DNA from: Rhabditoides inermis
Taxonomy: Eukaryota; Nematoda; Chromadorea; Rhabditida; Rhabditidae
Direction: 5' to 3'
Length of the DNA: 64,000 nucleotides
Assembly: GCA_963966185.1 (NCBI GenBank)
Contig: CAWZYM010000327.1
Location: 178,501 to 242,500, forward strand
In this document: piece after piece, positions 60,796-64,000 of the stretch
Numbering within the stretch: the stretch's first letter is position 1
Layout of the letters: the number at the start of each line of letters is the position of its first letter
The notes under the pieces: model-generated
Seen by the model: only the letters and a program-made list of their open reading frames with translations
Databases searched by the model: none
Told to the model about the DNA's origin: nothing
Made by a program: the position numbers and the translations under genes

Positions 60796-61693
60796 GACGG
60801 TCAGACGGTTCTCACAATCGTAGGCCATTGTTGGTTGGTGATCATCACTGGCACTTCCATGTAGAACGCACCGAACACGGCGATTGAAAGGAGGAGCTGA
60901 AATGAATCGATAAATCAATAAACCGATAGGCCAAATCTACGAAACAAGTATTTTGAATGAAATTAGAGAGTGTATTGTACATACATATGTGCCTTCTATT
61001 AACTTCAGTTCAAAAAATCTCTAAAAGCAAATATTGAAACGTATTAAATGATTTCGATGCACATACATGAATACAAGATCATTAAACTTTTTTTGTTACT
61101 TTTGTTATTACGTATTACGTATTGGTGTTACGGCACATAGATAAACGATATGGCATTGAGTTCAAAGAGCTGCTCTCAGTTAAACACACACTGTGAAACG
61201 TACATTATACAATTTTTATCCTGTCATTTAACCTGAACGAAATCGCTACTAACGCGGAAAGCAGTGGTGGTGAAATTGAACCACGTAAAGCTAATTATTC
61301 AAAAATTGAGTTCACAATCTGTCCCAAGTCCCAACGTACCTGGAAGATAGTGGTGGTCCAGACGAACCACATCGCATTCCGGTACGGGCCGATGCATAGG
61401 ATGATGGCGAAGATGGTCGACAGAGCCTGTTGTTTACTTGTTTACCAGGCCATTTTCCGAGAGTTGAGCTGTTGTTTACATCTCTATCTACTTAGTAAAC
61501 TAGTGAACAACTTGCCCTTATTACCTTATTTAGGAACAGCATCTATTCCGGAAAATCATTGAGGTGTGTTGTTTGTTTGAATGTTTACCTACTTGTTTGT
61601 TGGTGAACAAAAAGTTTTGAAGTTTACTGGTTCACTCACCAGTGTTACTGGCTTGACCAGATGGGGTAACGTCTTCATTTCCTCGATGCCCAT
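59852..61693 (-). CDS. Four-pass membrane protein, MARVEL-like (six exons, 160 aa)
   Basis: I assembled this gene from six minus-strand exons: 61693-61640, 61426-61340, 60896-60816, 60579-60475, 60220-60159 and 59945-59852. All introns are GT-AG (443 to about 213 bp), and the joined frame stays open from ATGGGCATC to TAG, 160 codons. Four hydrophobic spans are visible: one in exon 2 (TIFAIILCIG), one across exons 2-3 (TTIFQLLLSIAVFGAFYM), one in exon 4 (VIGLVNFIILMCGMFWWF) and one across exons 4-5 (LLLAMLISALLTLVWGF). A polar, Ala/Pro/Ser/Thr-rich cytoplasmic-type tail ends in PPPVYGTGSNPA. Size and topology suggest a MARVEL-type membrane-trafficking protein (plasmolipin/CMTM-like), but I see no diagnostic motif. 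The start codon is 6 nt after an acceptor (TTACTTTTCAG), so a 5' UTR intron or trans-splicing is likely. Confidence 0.75.
59960..60008. repeat. (CT)n microsatellite in intron 5
   Basis: A run of mostly CT dinucleotides lies just upstream (in transcript terms) of the exon 6 acceptor. It appears as (GA)n in the minus-strand transcript. Confidence 0.9.
60234..60472. repeat. (CT)n and CT-rich tract filling intron 4
   Basis: An (CT)n run at 60234-60281 is followed by TTTGTCTCTC repeats, TGTCTCTC repeats and an imperfect CT/CCT tract that includes a C-run near 60447. It occupies nearly the whole of intron 4. In the transcript it is almost pure purine. Confidence 0.92.
60746..60792. repeat. (GA)n microsatellite in intron 3
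   Basis: GA dinucleotides, interrupted once by ATA, lie a few tens of bases from the exon 3 donor. They read as (CT)n in the transcript. Confidence 0.92.
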
Positions 61694-61712
61694 TGTGAAC
61701 TGAAAAGTAAAC
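61694..61712 (-). promoter_or_regulatory. Splice acceptor just upstream of the MARVEL-like start codon
   Basis: On the minus strand TTTACTTTTCAG is followed by TTCACA and then ATG. It is either the 3' end of a 5' UTR intron or a spliced-leader acceptor. A strong donor-like GATC/GTAAGTCG occurs upstream near 62330 on the same strand, which would support the ordinary intron reading. Confidence 0.5.
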
Positions 61713-62551
61713 AATTCTTCAAACTATGGAATGAATTGTGAAACGTGACGCGGTTAAAACACATATTGTGAAACGTCACAGGTCGTTGGGCGTTCGAGGG
61801 TGACGCCTATCGGTGAGGTTTCATAAATGGCGAATGGCTTGGAAGCCACTCATGCTTTGCTATCAACGCTTATCTCTCGGAATCGATAATACAATCTCTC
61901 TCTGCCTTGTGTGGTGTGGTCAAATATGTGGAAATGTGAATCACGCGCGCGCGGCACGCCGGAAATAGCGGAAATGGTGTGTAAACAATACTACATCAGG
62001 TATATAGTAATATCCTACTCTCACATGGCAACATGCCGCGAGCAATAGCCATAAAACACCGCCAGTAATTTCACGCTAACTGAATCGCGGTCGTAAAACA
62101 GCGACAGTGCACAGTGTCCATTAATTCTCATGGTACATTCTGAGAGCGGAGTGAACAACGTTGCCATATCGAATAGTGGGACGAAAATGGGAAGGAAGTG
62201 GAAAAACCCCGGAAAAAAATGAAATGTTTGCACATTCGGCTTGCAAAACGGAACCGATGACAGCACGTCCGAATTCCGAATCAGAGGAAAAGAACATCAA
62301 CCACAAATAAACAAACACAACGGCACGACTTACGATCAGTTAGTAGTTATAGATTCCGCCGAGAAACAATGGTCTCTACCGAAATCTATAACTTATTCGT
62401 GACTCAAATACATACTATCAGCTACAAATAGCGGAAAGAGGGACTCATGATGTGATCCAGGAGCGAAAACAATGTGACTCGTCAATATTTTGTCACAACA
62501 GAGAGACATCACGCATGCGAGTGCGAAAAGAGATCGAATTGCGTCTGGATT
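61700..62551. other. Upstream region of the MARVEL-like gene; no further gene recognised
   Basis: This would hold the promoter and any 5' non-coding exon of the minus-strand gene. Short frames on both strands show no domain. The alternating CACGCGCGCGCGGCACG near 61945 is a purine-pyrimidine tract. Nothing more is supported. Confidence 0.45.
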
Positions 62552-62586
62552 GAGAGAGAGAGAGAGAGAGAGTGAGAGAGAGAGAC
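62552..62586. repeat. (GA)n microsatellite
   Basis: About 17 GA dinucleotides with one GT interruption. Confidence 0.92.
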
Positions 62587-63556
62587 TCAAAAAGCCAGCG
62601 ACCTTAAGGCAATGAACCCCCTAAACATTGAAAACAAATTGTCATTGAGAAACTTGGTAACACTGTACACTGTCATTGAGAAATGTTCCAATTGAAAGTT
62701 TTGAAAAATTAAATTATCATTGAGACATTTTGTTTGTGTCATCTTTGAAAAGAAATTTATGACACAACAAGGTTGGGTAGGTAAGAGTGGTAAGCACAAT
62801 GCGTGAGATAAGGCCTATCGGTTACCTATCAATCAACCCGAGAATCGGTGCGGTTTGCTTGGATTTTATTCATTGGCAGATGGGGATCACTGGACAAACA
62901 TTCGAGCTTCACACTTTCATCATCTCCTCAGTTCTCCACACTTCATATGATTCACTGATTGGAACCACTTGACATTTCTTGATCGCTAGAGCGACCGCCT
63001 GATAGCCACGCTCAGATTAAGTGATATCATACTTGCCTTACCAACAGCTATGATTGGGTGAGATTTGACCGCGAGGGAGAGACAAACTATGATAGTCGAA
63101 CAAATCGCCCTGGCCGGTCACACCACTTCACTATTAATTCGTCAATGAAACAAAGTCGAATTATGTAATTTGCAAAACACGTAATATAACAAAGTTTACT
63201 TACACATATATCCTGAAATGTGTTCAGAAATCACAAATTCTTTTGGTTCTGGAAAACTGTTTGATAAATAAAAAATGAAATAAAACATCTATAATAACGA
63301 AACTATATATAAAGTAAGAAAACACTAGTCAACGTTGAACAGAGACGTTGTCATGTTGGTTGAGGGTTTTTCTGTCCTCGGAAAATCTCGCACTAAACTA
63401 AATGCAATTACTTTCTTTCTTGATTCAGTCCGACATATGAGTCACACTTGCCGTTCCGGCCACTCTTCTTTTTACATGTTTCATCAAATGAATGCGCAAA
63501 AAAGATGAATGCTGTTTGTACCTGAAGTATGTACGTATCTCGAACCCACGATCTCC

Positions 63557-63561
<5 letters not shown>
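62587..63561. other. No gene recognised
   Basis: The stretch is A/T-rich with a few short near-repeats around TCATTGAGAAA and TCATTGAGACA at about 62640-62730. No frame with recognisable domains and no RNA gene were seen. Confidence 0.45.

Positions 63562-63598
<37 letters not shown>
63562..63598. repeat. (CT)n microsatellite
   Basis: About 18 uninterrupted CT dinucleotides. Confidence 0.92.
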
Positions 63599-63599
<1 letters not shown>

Positions 63600-63978
63600 A
63601 GTAAACTCCGTTTTCACCTTTTTCTCCCAGTGGTCCGTGTGATTCGGCGTGGTTTGTTTTCCCTTATTCCTCACTACACTGTAGTTACCTCGATCTTTTG
63701 ATCGAGTTGAGAGATGCGTTACTTCTGTTTTGTGACTTTTCTCACTCCGATGTCCTCTCTCTCACTTTTTCGTTATCTTCCTTTATTCGTATTTTGAAGT
63801 TTGAAAAAATTGTTTGACGATAGTATCTATTCCATATATTTCAGTTATTTCAGTATAAAAGTATAAAACCAGTGGTATCGTTTTTCAATGTCACACTCTA
63901 TTGTGGTTTGTGACCGGAGCAAGTGAAAATGTTTCATGCGCGAGTTTCACAATTCACAATCCCTGACCCTGACTCATC
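63599..63978. other. No gene recognised
   Basis: This is non-coding in appearance, with some CT-rich patches. No feature could be supported. Confidence 0.4.
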
Positions 63979-64000
63979 TTCTCTCTCTCTCTCTCTCTCT
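63979..64000. repeat. (CT)n microsatellite, runs off the window
   Basis: CT dinucleotides continue to the last base of the window. Confidence 0.9.

Overview
The window is eukaryotic nuclear DNA, almost certainly from an invertebrate animal. Evidence: a six-exon gene with GT-AG introns, two families of non-LTR retrotransposon, a large satellite array, MITE-like and SINE-like insertions, and many (CT)n/(GA)n microsatellites. Nothing points to a prokaryote or virus. I cannot name the species. A NeSL-type element, short introns, TTTTCAG-like acceptors and an acceptor 6 nt before a start codon would fit a nematode or another trans-splicing animal, but this is inference.

Layout. (1) 1-18787 and 26278-54020 are one satellite family. 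Its ~490-bp units are tandem and head to tail, about 90 in all, and arranged in mosaic higher-order blocks. Each unit carries, on the minus strand, a tRNA-like RNA polymerase III promoter (A box and B box) followed by a T-run terminator. Nine units of the left array also contain the same 303-bp terminal-inverted-repeat insertion, which is absent from the right array. (2) 18788-24632 is a site-inserted, apparently intact non-LTR retrotransposon of the NeSL type. Its single 1854-codon frame encodes zinc fingers, a Ulp1-like cysteine protease, reverse transcriptase, a CCHC knuckle and a restriction-like endonuclease. (3) 24633-26277 is a short piece of array broken by two adjacent insertions: a 300-bp foldback element (104-bp arms, TGAA duplication) and a 624-bp SINE-like element (AATGTAC duplication). 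(4) 54021-58528 leaves the array and holds a decayed CR1/Jockey-like LINE with frameshifts and a deleted reverse-transcriptase core. (5) 58529-64000 is ordinary gene-bearing DNA. A minus-strand gene for a 160-residue, four-pass membrane protein (MARVEL-like) can be assembled exon by exon, with long GA/CT repeats in its introns.

How the parts relate. The only genes with a reconstructable protein are the NeSL-type retrotransposon and the small membrane protein. The satellite appears to be the host site for several unrelated mobile elements. Copies of one of them (the 303-bp element) were multiplied by array amplification rather than by repeated transposition. Whether the tRNA-like units are transcribed is the main open question, and the array could also be affected by assembly collapse or expansion.
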